From: Negativicutes bacterium
GTDB taxonomy: Bacteria; Bacillota; Negativicutes; Anaeromusales; Anaeromusaceae
Assembly: GCA_009929485.1 (NCBI GenBank)
Contig: SAAJ01000004.1
Coordinates: 57,199-121,198, forward strand
DNA: 64,000 bases
Direction: 5' to 3'
The notes beneath the pieces are model-generated. The model did not search any database. It was not told the origin of the DNA and was given only the letters and a program-made list of their open reading frames with translations. Position numbers and translations under genes: made by a program. Below are positions 34,577 through 42,264 of this stretch, piece after piece. Each line of letters starts with the position of its first letter. The first letter of the stretch is position 1.

Positions 34577-34754
34577 GGCGGCATGCTTGCATTTGAGACA
34601 AGATTTCCGCGCGACTCGCAAAAACCGGAGGTGACGGCAGTTCCGCGAACTCGCTGGCGCTCAGACATACGGAACTTTTCTCCGTCGCCTCCGGTTTTTG
34701 CGTCCTGCGGACCGTCTTGCTTCAATAAAAGTCTCAAATACAATCACGGCCGTC
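34577..34754 (+). repeat. Structured dispersed repeat, copy 3 (subfamily B)
   Basis: Outer GGCGGC/GCCGTC, arms TTGCATTTGAGAC (34587-34599) and GTCTCAAATACAA (34731-34743), CAAGAtttCCGC/GCGGaccgTCTTG, a long variable stem (AAAAACCGGAGG with CCTCCGGTTTTT), and AGTTCCG/CGGAACT around a loop with AACTCGCTGGCGCTCAGACA. The rest of this 496-base gap is a terminator, the shared upstream box (GAACCGCGAAATACACGAAA) and a shared tail; no gene is seen. Confidence 0.88.
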
Positions 34755-34931
34755 GTAGCCTCAGTCGTGCCCTCCAGCTACTCACTCTACTCCTGTTCAA
34801 ATTCCGCACGTTGGTTGTTCCCTCTTGTACGCCCAAGAGAGATTTGCTACAATAGGAATATAACGGATAATGATTATGAAATACCATCTATGCGATTTTT
34901 GTTATAGCAAGTTTAAAAACGGAGGACGACT

Positions 34932-35213
34932 ATGCTGACCTTTACAGAAACAGCCCGCGCTTTGGCGAGGGAAAAGAAAAAACCGGTATATTTGGAAATG
35001 GCGCCGATTATTAATGAATGCTGCTTTGCCATGAGGGAAAGTCCTTCCGTACGGTTTGGCGAGCCCAAGGACAAGAGCCTATATCAACTTGCTTCTATCG
35101 AAGGCTTGTCTGTATACGTGCCCAAAGAGCTGCCGAATATTCCGCTGAAGATCAATGTGCGCAACATTTTAGGTTGGAAAACCTTGTTCGTAGAAGGCTG
35201 GAAGCTGGCGTAA
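34932..35213 (+). CDS. Small protein with vicinal cysteines (possibly CC/Se motif family)
   Basis: A 93-residue protein with the core INECCFAMRESPSVRFGEP, two adjacent cysteines (C30-C31) in a conserved-looking context, followed by a beta-rich half ending VRNILGWKTLFVEGWKLA. It resembles a small family I recall as CC/Se-motif (seleno)proteins, in which one Cys can be selenocysteine; that assignment is uncertain. Here both are Cys codons (tgctgc). ATG with GGAGG upstream. It converges on a 40-residue basic protein gene. Confidence 0.6.
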   Translation: MLTFTETARALAREKKKPVYLEMAPIINECCFAMRESPSVRFGEPKDKSLYQLASIEGLSVYVPKELPNIPLKINVRNILGWKTLFVEGWKLA

Positions 35214-35230
35214 CTTTTGCTTTGAAAATA

Positions 35231-35269
35231 AAGAACCGCTTGCCTCGTTTAAAGGGGAAAGCGGTTCTT
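35231..35269. terminator. Bidirectional terminator between two small genes
   Basis: AAGAACCGCTT pairs with AAGCGGTTCTT across a 17-base loop between converging reading frames. Confidence 0.82.
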
Positions 35270-35270
35270 C

Positions 35271-35393
35271 TTACTTTTTCTTGCTGTTTTGTTGTTTGCG
35301 CGCTTGCTCTGCTTGGCGGTTAGAAAAGAATTGAGTGCTTTTTTTAGCGGCTAGCTGATTTTTGTAGCTGCTCTTGTCGGAAATTTTGCCCAT
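35271..35393 (-). CDS. Very small basic protein, 40 residues
   Basis: The frame encodes MGKISDKSSYKNQL...QQNSKKK, rich in Lys, Ser and Gln with almost no hydrophobic residues, so it is probably disordered and nucleic-acid- or ribosome-associated; function unknown. A strong ribosome site AGGAGGT (35400-35406, minus strand) with 6 bases spacing and a convergent terminator support it as a real gene. The longer upstream frame lacks a ribosome site. Confidence 0.7.
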   Translation of the reverse strand: MGKISDKSSYKNQLAAKKSTQFFSNRQAEQARKQQNSKKK

Positions 35394-35506
35394 GACAGTA
35401 CCTCCTGTTAGTTCTATTTCTATTGTAGCATGAATCAAAAGATCTGTGGGGGAAGAAGTGAATTGTGAGTGTGATATAACAAAAACACAATTAAATACAA
35501 AAAACA

Positions 35507-35535
35507 TTGACATATGTGTAAATGTAGATTATAGT
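35507..35535 (+). promoter_or_regulatory. Promoter of valine T-box transcript
   Basis: TTGACA and TATAGT with a 17-base spacer precede the T-box. Confidence 0.85.
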
Positions 35536-35541
35536 AAGCAT

Positions 35542-35858
35542 GTGGCAAAACTAGAAAATTTCATACGTAAATGTAATGAGGGAGAACTCTTGCTTTTGTG
35601 TCGTTTCAGAGAACCGGCGGGTGGTGCGAGCCGGCAACGAAGGAAACAGGATCGTCGCTCCTGAACAGCAACGCTGAAACCGTAGGGAGTAGGCCGCGCC
35701 GGTCTCGGCTTTCTTTGGAAAGTGCAGCCGTTAAACTGCTAGGGTTGTTAGACCCGATGAGAGGCAGATGATTTCATCTGTGAAAAAGGGTGGTACCGCG
35801 AGAGCAGCCTCTTGCCCCTTTGAGTCTTGGACTTGAAGGGCGCAGGAGGCTTTTTGTT
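35542..35858 (+). promoter_or_regulatory. T-box leader, Val (GUC) specifier
   Basis: Closely similar to the isoleucine leaders at 24.3 and 62.5 kb. The 6-base 3' side of the specifier loop is TC-GTC-G between the CAGGA and CTCC helices, giving GTC (35654-35656). T-box AGGGTGGTACCGCG lies at 35787-35800. The terminator GCCTC..GCCCCTT with AAGGGCGCAGGAGGC is followed by T5. The variable T after GTGG fits A73 of tRNA-Val. Confidence 0.9.
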
Positions 35859-35905
35859 TTGCCTAAATTGCGGTTTGTGTATATAAAAATAGGAGGATGA
35901 GGAAC

Positions 35906-36862
35906 ATGAAATTTTTAGAGATGTTGGCGCGGGGAATTTGCAAGGGAATGCCGTTGTGGGTGGTGATTTTTTCAGCGCTGGCTTTTTTTCAGCCGGCGCC
36001 CTTTAAAGCGATTGGCCCGTACATTTCCTATATGCTGGGGATTATCATGCTGGGGATGGGCCTGACTATGTCCTTAGAGGACTTTCGATTAGTCTTTACA
36101 AGGCCTAAGGATGTTTTTTACGGCGTGTTTTTTCGATATTTGATTATGCCGATCGTTGGCGTCAGCATTGCTTATGCGCTGGAACTGCCGCCGGCGCTGG
36201 CGGCAGGGATGGTTCTTTTGGGCGCTTGTCCCAGCGGTACGGGCTCCAATGTGATGACGTATCTGGCGAAAGGCGATACCGCTCTTTCGGTGACGGTGTC
36301 CAGCGTGAACACCATCTTGGCGCCAGTACTGACGACGTACTTATTTTCTATGTTGGCAGGCGGCTTAATTCCCATTGATAGTTGGGCGCTGTTCCTGGAT
36401 ATTGTCAAAATTGTGCTAGTGCCCGTAGGGCTGGGGGTTTTTCTGCATACCATTGCTCCTAATGCGGTCAATAAGATTACCAAAGTGGTTCCTGCGGTGT
36501 CTGTTCTCTTTATTGTGGCGATTATTGCTTCCGTTGTGGCGCTGAATGCGTCGAAGATGGCAACGATGGCCTTGGTTATCTGCGCCGCTGTGTGCATTCA
36601 CAATGTGGCAGGCTTGCTGTTGGGCTATGGCGCTGGCCGCGCCGTGGGCATGCCGGAGAAAAAATCCCGCGCCATTACTTTTGAAATCGGCATGGAAAAT
36701 TCCGGCTTGGCCGTAGCCTTGGCGTTGGCGCATTTAGATCCTATGGCGGCGCTTCCAGGGGCGTTAATGAGCGTTTGGGAATACATTATCGGCAGCTTGC
36801 TGGCAGGGTACTGGGCCAGCAAGCCTGTGGAAGAAGAATCAGAGCAAGAGCAAGCGGCATAG
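35906..36862 (+). CDS. BASS-family sodium symporter (bile acid:Na symporter fold), Val T-box controlled
   Basis: A 318-residue membrane protein of about nine to ten helices. Family blocks are GIIMLGMGLTMSLEDFRLVFTRPKDVFYG, GMVLLGACPSGTGSNVMTYLAKGDTALSVTVSSVNT (sodium-site crossover) and EIGMENSGLAVALALAHLDPMAALPGA. ATG 35906 has AGGAGG 9 bases upstream. It is strongly similar to the BASS gene at 62.9 kb. Known BASS substrates include pyruvate, 2-oxo acids and pantothenate; a branched-chain oxo-acid or amino acid substrate is inferred from the leader. Confidence 0.92.
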   Translation: MKFLEMLARGICKGMPLWVVIFSALAFFQPAPFKAIGPYISYMLGIIMLGMGLTMSLEDFRLVFTRPKDVFYGVFFRYLIMPIVGVSIAYALELPPALAAGMVLLGACPSGTGSNVMTYLAKGDTALSVTVSSVNTILAPVLTTYLFSMLAGGLIPIDSWALFLDIVKIVLVPVGLGVFLHTIAPNAVNKITKVVPAVSVLFIVAIIASVVALNASKMATMALVICAAVCIHNVAGLLLGYGAGRAVGMPEKKSRAITFEIGMENSGLAVALALAHLDPMAALPGALMSVWEYIIGSLLAGYWASKPVEEESEQEQAA

Positions 36863-36885
36863 CAGGAGCCGTCTAATGAATGCAG

Positions 36886-36930
36886 AATAAAGCTATGGTT
36901 GGTTAATTCCAACTATAGCTTTATTTTATT
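36886..36930 (+). terminator. Terminator after first BASS gene
   Basis: AATAAAGCTATgGTTGG pairs with its complement around a TTAAT loop and is followed by TTATT. Confidence 0.9.
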
Positions 36931-36984
36931 TTGGAACAGTTTATGTGAATTTTTGTTGCTGAGTTTGTAGGATGCGAAGACCTG

Positions 36985-37878
36985 ATGCAGTATTTTCATG
37001 TAGATGTTTTTGCAGAGAAGCCTTTGCAAGGAAATGGCTTAACCGTGGTTTTTCCGCCTCAGGATATGGTGAAGACAGCTGGTTTGCTGGCTCTGACACA
37101 AGAGTTTAAGCAGTTTGAAACCATTTTTTTGTATCGAAAAAAAACGGGATTGGCGTGGGCGCGTATTTTTACGGTAGAAGAGGAGTTGGCCTTTGCGGGA
37201 CATCCTGTGTTGGGAGCGGCAGCGGTCTTGCATGAGTTGGATTATCCAGGAGCGGCGCAAGCGGAGCTGAAGCTTGTTCTTTCTAGAAGCGAGGTGGTTT
37301 TGCGTTCAAAACGGCTGCCAGGAGCATTTCAAGTGGAGATGGATCTTGGGAAAACACAGTTTAGTCGCGTTCTCTCGCCGACGGCAAGGAACATAGTGGC
37401 CGCGGCGTTGAATTTAGGGGCGGAGGATTTGCATGAGGCGTATCCGTTAGAGGTGGCTTCTAACGGCCTGCCTTACTTATTGGTACCAGTGCGGCAGCGT
37501 CTGGAGGAAGCTAGAATTGTAGCGCCGGACTTTGCCGAGCTCTTGGCCTCGTGGGGAGCGAAGTTCGTGTACTTGTTCCAGCCGGAGACGCTGGAGGGGC
37601 GCACCTGGGATAACCGCGGCTTGGTGGAAGATGTGGCTACAGGGAGCGCCGCCGCTCCGTTGTGTTCTTATTTAGTACGTCACGGCTGTTGCCAAAAGGA
37701 AGAACGTATTGCAATTAGCCAGGGTCGTCAAGTGGGCCGTCCTAGTCGGATCTACGGCTGGGTCGCGAAGAATGGAACCGTGACCATTCAAGGCGATGTA
37801 GCTTTTTTTGCATCAGGAATATTGTCGTTAGGTGTTTTACAGCACCTTGCAAGCGAAGCGGAAGAGGGAGGAATGTGA
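36985..37878 (+). CDS. PhzF-family isomerase/epimerase-like protein
   Basis: A 297-residue protein of the PhzF fold: YFHVDVFAEKPLQGNGLTVVF at the start, the acid-bearing QEFKQFETIF, FTVEEELAFAGHPVLGAA and VEDVATGSAAAPLCSYLV. PhzF itself isomerises a phenazine precursor, but most homologues have unknown substrates and no phenazine genes are present. The ribosome site is weak (GGATGCGAAG). The 3' end overlaps the hydrolase gene. Confidence 0.9.
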   Translation: MQYFHVDVFAEKPLQGNGLTVVFPPQDMVKTAGLLALTQEFKQFETIFLYRKKTGLAWARIFTVEEELAFAGHPVLGAAAVLHELDYPGAAQAELKLVLSRSEVVLRSKRLPGAFQVEMDLGKTQFSRVLSPTARNIVAAALNLGAEDLHEAYPLEVASNGLPYLLVPVRQRLEEARIVAPDFAELLASWGAKFVYLFQPETLEGRTWDNRGLVEDVATGSAAAPLCSYLVRHGCCQKEERIAISQGRQVGRPSRIYGWVAKNGTVTIQGDVAFFASGILSLGVLQHLASEAEEGGM

Positions 37879-38789
37879 TGAACGCGGTCTGGGGAAAGGT
37901 GTTGCGAAGACTAGGCGTCGCCTTGCTTAGCCTTAGCGTGTTTATCTTGGGGATTTCCGGGTATGTAGGCTGGAATTTGACCCACCCGCCGAAGAAAGCG
38001 CTGCAGACAACGCCGGCGGCAGTTGGCTTGCCTTATGAACCGGTGAGCTTTGTCAGTCGCGAGGATGGTTTGGTTTTGCAGGGCTGGCTACTTAGGTCGC
38101 CGGAAAACCGCTTGACCGTAATTTGCTCGCACGGGTACCGGCAAAATCGCGAGCAGGCGGATGTGCCGTTGTTGCCGCTAGCGAAAGTCTTGGTGGAGCA
38201 CGGCATGAACGTGCTGCTTTTCGATTATCGCAATAGCGGTGAATCAGCAGGGGAGATGACTTCGGTGGGGCAGTATGAAGTGAGGGATCTGCTAGGGGCG
38301 GTGGACTATGTGCATAGCCGCCAAGAGTTGAATCCTAAGGTGGCGCTGCTGGGCTTTTCCATGGGAGCGGCAACGGCTATTCTGGCAGGGGCGGCGGAAC
38401 CAACGGTTGCGGCGGTGGTTGCTGATGCGCCTTTTGCGGACTTGACACGGTATTTAGAAGCGAATTTTTCGGTGTGGACGGGGTTGCCGGCAGTGCCCTT
38501 TAATCGGACGATCTTGGCCGTAACTCCTATCTTGACGGGGTTACAGCCGGAAAAAGTAAGTCCTGTACAGGTTGTGGGAATGTTTGCAGGACGGCCGCTG
38601 CTCTTAATTCACGGCGAGGCGGATGATGATATAGCGCCGGAGAACAGCCGGGAACTGCAGCAGGCGTATCCGGCGGCGGAGCTGCTGCTCGTAGCTTCTG
38701 CGCGCCACGTGAAAAGCTATCAGCAGGAATCGGTGCGTTATGAAGCGGCGCTTTTAAATTTTTTGCAAAAAGTGGAGCTTGCCCATTGA
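37875..38789 (+). CDS. Membrane-anchored alpha/beta hydrolase
   Basis: A 304-residue hydrolase with an N-terminal membrane segment (about 12-33). The nucleophile elbow is GFSMGA, the oxyanion region HGYRQNREQ, the acid in IHGEADDDIAP and the histidine in SARHVKSYQ, matching the BAAT/YfhR-like group of serine hydrolases. The start (GTG-ATG) overlaps the PhzF stop by 4 bases. Substrate unknown. Confidence 0.88.
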   Translation: MMNAVWGKVLRRLGVALLSLSVFILGISGYVGWNLTHPPKKALQTTPAAVGLPYEPVSFVSREDGLVLQGWLLRSPENRLTVICSHGYRQNREQADVPLLPLAKVLVEHGMNVLLFDYRNSGESAGEMTSVGQYEVRDLLGAVDYVHSRQELNPKVALLGFSMGAATAILAGAAEPTVAAVVADAPFADLTRYLEANFSVWTGLPAVPFNRTILAVTPILTGLQPEKVSPVQVVGMFAGRPLLLIHGEADDDIAPENSRELQQAYPAAELLLVASARHVKSYQQESVRYEAALLNFLQKVELAH

Positions 38790-38816
38790 CTTGGAGCGCG
38801 CTCTAAGGTGTACAAT
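38786..38816 (+). promoter_or_regulatory. MerR-type promoter with 19-bp spacer and dyad operator
   Basis: TTGACT and TACAAT are 19 bases apart, and between them lies the 18-bp dyad CTTGGAGCGCGCTCTAAG (38790-38807, one mismatch). This is the architecture of MerR-family activated promoters (AdhR/NmlR-like CTTGGAG...CTCCAAG). No MerR gene is in the window. Confidence 0.75.
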
Positions 38817-38851
38817 GAGTGAAGCAAAAAGAAAAAACAGGAGGGTCTTTT

Positions 38852-39973
38852 ATGGAAAAAGCAAAGGTCTATTTTACCAATATGCGAGCGACATCCAAAA
38901 TGAATTTGCTCCAAAAGCTGGAGAATTTGGTCAAAAAAGCGGGGATGACCGATATTGACTTTAAGGAAAAGTATGCGGCCGTCAAGATTCATTTTGGGGA
39001 GCCGGGCAACTTGGCCTATTTGCGCCCCAATTATGCCAAGGTTATTGTGGACGTAATTAAGGCGCAGGGCGGCAAGGCATTCTTGACGGACTGCAATACC
39101 CTCTATGTAGGGCGGCGTAAAGATGCGTTGGAGCATATGGATGCTGCCTATGAAAACGGCTTTAATCCCTTTGCAACGGGCTGTCAGATTATTATCGGCG
39201 ACGGTCTTAAGGGAACGGATGAAGCCTATGTACCGGTAGCCGGCGGCGAGCATGTTAAAGAAGCGAAGATTGGCCGGGCCGTTATGGACGCGGATATTTT
39301 TATCAGCTTGACCCATTTTAAAGGGCACGAATTGACCGGCTTTGGCGGCGCCTTGAAAAATATCGGCATGGGCTGTGGCTCTAGAGCCGGTAAAATGGAA
39401 ATGCACAGCGACGGCAAACCGCGAGTACGGGAAAAATCTTGTGTAGGCTGCGGCGCTTGCGCTAAAATTTGCGCTCATAGCGCTATTACAATCACTGAGA
39501 AAAAAGCCAGCATCGATCATTCCATTTGTGTAGGCTGCGGTCGTTGTATCGGAACCTGTCATTTCAACGCCATTGCGGCGGCGTGGGACGAATCAAACGA
39601 TGTCTTAAATAAGAAAATTGCCGAATATTCCTGGGCGGTGCTGAATGACCGGCCGCATTTCCATATCAGTCTAGTTGTAGATGTGGCTCCGTTTTGCGAT
39701 TGTCATGCGGAAAATGACGTGCCGATTATTCCAGATTTAGGCATGTTTGCTTCGTTTGACCCCGTAGCGCTAGACATGGCTTGCGCCGATATGGCTAACA
39801 AGGCGCCGGCTATTCCTGGCAGCCATTTGGGCGAACAACTGGCCGCTCGCAAAGATAGCACAGAGGCGGATCATTTCTGTACGGCTCACCCGGAAACCAA
39901 CTGGTTGTCCTGCGTGGACCACGCGGAAAAGCTGGGGTTAGGCACGAAAAAGTATGAACTCATTGAGGTCTAA
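38852..39973 (+). CDS. DUF362 protein with two 4Fe-4S ferredoxin motifs
   Basis: A 373-residue protein. An N-terminal DUF362 domain (KVYFTNMRATSKMNLLQKL, AAVKIHFGEPGNLAYLRPNY, ISLTHFKGHELTGFGGALKN) is followed by a bacterial ferredoxin insert with two clusters (CVGCGACAKICAHSAI and CVGCGRCIGTCHFNAI) and a C-terminal part (DVAPFCDCHAENDVPIIPDLGMFAS). ATG 38852 has CAGGAGGG 5 bases upstream. Role unknown; electron transfer is likely. It appears to have its own MerR-controlled promoter. Confidence 0.9.
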   Translation: MEKAKVYFTNMRATSKMNLLQKLENLVKKAGMTDIDFKEKYAAVKIHFGEPGNLAYLRPNYAKVIVDVIKAQGGKAFLTDCNTLYVGRRKDALEHMDAAYENGFNPFATGCQIIIGDGLKGTDEAYVPVAGGEHVKEAKIGRAVMDADIFISLTHFKGHELTGFGGALKNIGMGCGSRAGKMEMHSDGKPRVREKSCVGCGACAKICAHSAITITEKKASIDHSICVGCGRCIGTCHFNAIAAAWDESNDVLNKKIAEYSWAVLNDRPHFHISLVVDVAPFCDCHAENDVPIIPDLGMFASFDPVALDMACADMANKAPAIPGSHLGEQLAARKDSTEADHFCTAHPETNWLSCVDHAEKLGLGTKKYELIEV

Positions 39974-40002
39974 AGTTTTTTAACCAGAATAACGGCAGGA
40001 TT

Positions 40003-41169
40003 TTGTCGTTAAAGGCGAGAAATACCCATAACTTGGCTGCAGTGAAGCGGCCTTGGTATGGGTATTTTCAATTAGGGGATGACGTTTTGAAAATTGGAGC
40101 TAGAGTCATTAAGACCGGCATTGCCGTGGCTATTACCATGTTTATCTGTAAGCTGCTGGATTTGGAGCCGGCTTTTTTTGGCGCTGTGTCCGCGGTTATT
40201 AATATGCAGCCTTCTATTTTTTTGAGCTTTCGGGCGGCTAAGGATCAAATTTTAGTCCATATTTTAGGGGTGTTGGCTGGCTTTTGCTTCGGCTACTTTT
40301 TGGGGGTGACGCCTCTCTCGGCAGGCTTGATTGTTATTTTGCTTATTCCCCTGTATATCAAGCTGGACTTGCACAGCGGCATTACCATGGGGATTGTGGC
40401 GGCTCTATTTGTGCTGAGTTCCAGTACAGAAGAGTTTTTGGTGCATGCTCTGGCTAGAACGGGCGTTATTTTTGTCGGGTTGGGCGCAGCGATGCTGATC
40501 AATGTGGTTTTATGGCCGCCGCGCTATAATCAAGCGCTGAAAGGAAAACTACGGCAGGCGAATGAAGCGGCGGTGCTTTATTTTTGTCGGGCTGTCCAAG
40601 AATACGTCGGTCTGGAGGGGAGCGCACAGCCCCAGATTGAGCCGGAAGAAAAGAAACGAATTTATAAGCTGAATAAGGAAGCCAGGCAGCTCTTGGAGCT
40701 GATGAGCCGCGAGCGTTATTTGGGGGTGTCCTCCAAGGAGCAGCCGAAGGAATGGCTGACGCAGGCGGAAAAATTGATCGACTATAACGAATCCATTGTG
40801 AAAAAAGCAAATCGTATTTTTGATTTGCTGCCTACGCGGGTGGAGCGTCGCCATGGCGTGGGAGATCCGCCAGTGAGCGAGGAATTTAGGGCAATTTTAG
40901 AAGTGCTCGAAAGTGGCTGTACTATCGTCATTCGGGTAAACGGCAAGCTGCGTACGGTGATTATTGACGAAGGAACGGTGCAAATAGAAGAAATTAGCGA
41001 GGAATATTGGGAAACGCTGACCCATGCCATTGAGCAATGGCAGCCGCGGTTCGAAGGCAGCTACTATATGCACGGCCTGCTCGAAGTGGCGGTGATTGCC
41101 AATGAAATCAAATGGGCGACGCGGCAGGCGAAAATTCTGTTGCAGGAAAGCGTGGAAGCAGAACCTTGA
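40003..41169 (+). CDS. Aromatic acid exporter family (DUF939/FUSC-like) membrane protein
   Basis: A 388-residue protein with six predicted N-terminal helices (about 35-170, starting GARVIKTGIAVAITMFICKLL and including FFGAVSAVINMQPSIFLSFR) and a long soluble C-terminal region. This matches the ArAE_1 family. The TTG at 40003 with GGCAGGA upstream is the likely but not certain start; an in-frame TTG at 40087 is an alternative. It is separated by 29 bases from the DUF362 gene. Exported substrate unknown. Confidence 0.8.
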   Translation: MSLKARNTHNLAAVKRPWYGYFQLGDDVLKIGARVIKTGIAVAITMFICKLLDLEPAFFGAVSAVINMQPSIFLSFRAAKDQILVHILGVLAGFCFGYFLGVTPLSAGLIVILLIPLYIKLDLHSGITMGIVAALFVLSSSTEEFLVHALARTGVIFVGLGAAMLINVVLWPPRYNQALKGKLRQANEAAVLYFCRAVQEYVGLEGSAQPQIEPEEKKRIYKLNKEARQLLELMSRERYLGVSSKEQPKEWLTQAEKLIDYNESIVKKANRIFDLLPTRVERRHGVGDPPVSEEFRAILEVLESGCTIVIRVNGKLRTVIIDEGTVQIEEISEEYWETLTHAIEQWQPRFEGSYYMHGLLEVAVIANEIKWATRQAKILLQESVEAEP

Positions 41170-41188
41170 AGCAGGAATAAAATGAAAC

Positions 41189-41232
41189 TAGGCGGCGGGA
41201 AGCGCAGGTTTGCGTTTTCCGCCGCCTGTTTT
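41189..41232. terminator. Bidirectional terminator between ArAE-like and TRAP genes
   Basis: GGCGGCGGGAA pairs with TTTCCGCCGCC around CGCA/TGCG, between converging genes. Confidence 0.9.
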
Positions 41233-42250
41233 ATTGGCGCAACGCGTCAATTTGCTCCAGCAGATCTTTGGCTTGCTGTCCGTAGCGCCGCACATATAAT
41301 TCGCGCAACGGGCGAGCTTTGGTAAAGAATTCTTCTGGGTTTTCCACCTCGTTGATTTCCAGGCCTTTGTTGCTCAGTTGATAAAGCAGCTCTGCTTCTT
41401 CCGAAGCGACCAGCTCGCGTTCGTAAGACTGGGCCTCCTTGGCGGCGTCCAGCAAGAGGGTTTGCTGCCGCTTGGAAAGGGTTTGCCACGTTTTTTCGCT
41501 GATGAGCAACATTTGGATAAAATACTGATGATTGGTAAGGGAAAGATATTTTTGTACTTCGTAAAGTTTATTGTGAAAGACCAAGGAAATGGGATTTTCT
41601 TGGCCGTCAAGGACTTGCTGCCGCAAAATATCATAGGTTTCGCTAAAGGGGAGAGGGGTGGGGGTTGCGCCTAAAATTTTTAATCCTTCAATGCTGGCTT
41701 GGCTTTGGGGTACTCGCAGACGCAGTCCTTTCAGATCTTGAACCGTGCGAACGGGTTTGCGGTTGTTCGTAATTTGCCTTGCGCCAGCGTCGAAATAGCA
41801 AAGGACGCGCAAACCGCTTTTTTGGAGGCTTTTATCTATTTCGCGCCCGATGGGGCCGTCGAAAACACGCATTTCATGCGCTTTGCTTTGGTACAAATAA
41901 GGCGAGTCAAAAATAGCAGTTAAAGGTTCATAGGTGCTTAAAAATCCTACGGAGGAAGTTCCCATATCGACGGTGCCCATGCGCATGTTTTCATTGCGGT
42001 CCCGCATGCTGCCCAATTTAGCATTAGGATATACTTGGATTTCTAGAGAACCTCCCGAGCGTTCGCGAACCAAGTCGGCTAACTTTTGAGCGCCGCGGCT
42101 CTCATGCGACGCGGCGTCGGTTTCCGTTCCCAGGCGGAGTACTTTTTTTTCTTCGGAAATGCTTAGCGGCAAGGAGGCGCAGCCTGCGAAGAGCAGTAAG
42201 CTGAGGACGGTAAGCGCCAACGCGATGTGCCGGAAACGATTGGTTAACAT
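41231..42250 (-). CDS. TRAP-type substrate-binding lipoprotein (DctP family), orphan
   Basis: A 339-residue extracytoplasmic binding protein. The signal sequence ends in the lipobox LFAGC, so it is likely lipid-anchored. DctP motifs are LRLGTETDAASHESRGAQKLADLV, EIQVYPNAKLGSMRDRNENMRMGTVDMG and GLRLRVPQSQASIEGLKILGATPTPLPFSETYDILRQ (carboxylate-site region). ATG 42250 has AGGAGG 7 bases upstream. No DctQ/DctM permease genes are present. It follows the GGDEF-EAL gene by 14 bases, so it could serve as a ligand-binding partner of that sensor instead of a transporter. Confidence 0.9.
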   Translation of the reverse strand: MLTNRFRHIALALTVLSLLLFAGCASLPLSISEEKKVLRLGTETDAASHESRGAQKLADLVRERSGGSLEIQVYPNAKLGSMRDRNENMRMGTVDMGTSSVGFLSTYEPLTAIFDSPYLYQSKAHEMRVFDGPIGREIDKSLQKSGLRVLCYFDAGARQITNNRKPVRTVQDLKGLRLRVPQSQASIEGLKILGATPTPLPFSETYDILRQQVLDGQENPISLVFHNKLYEVQKYLSLTNHQYFIQMLLISEKTWQTLSKRQQTLLLDAAKEAQSYERELVASEEAELLYQLSNKGLEINEVENPEEFFTKARPLRELYVRRYGQQAKDLLEQIDALRQ

Positions 42251-42264
42251 GGACACGCCTCCTG

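Noticed and set aside
35651..35653. Alternative ATC (Ile) specifier in the 35.6-kb T-box
   Set aside because: In the three related leaders the specifier is bases 3-5 of a 6-base loop strand before the base helix. That frame gives GTC (35654-35656), not ATC.
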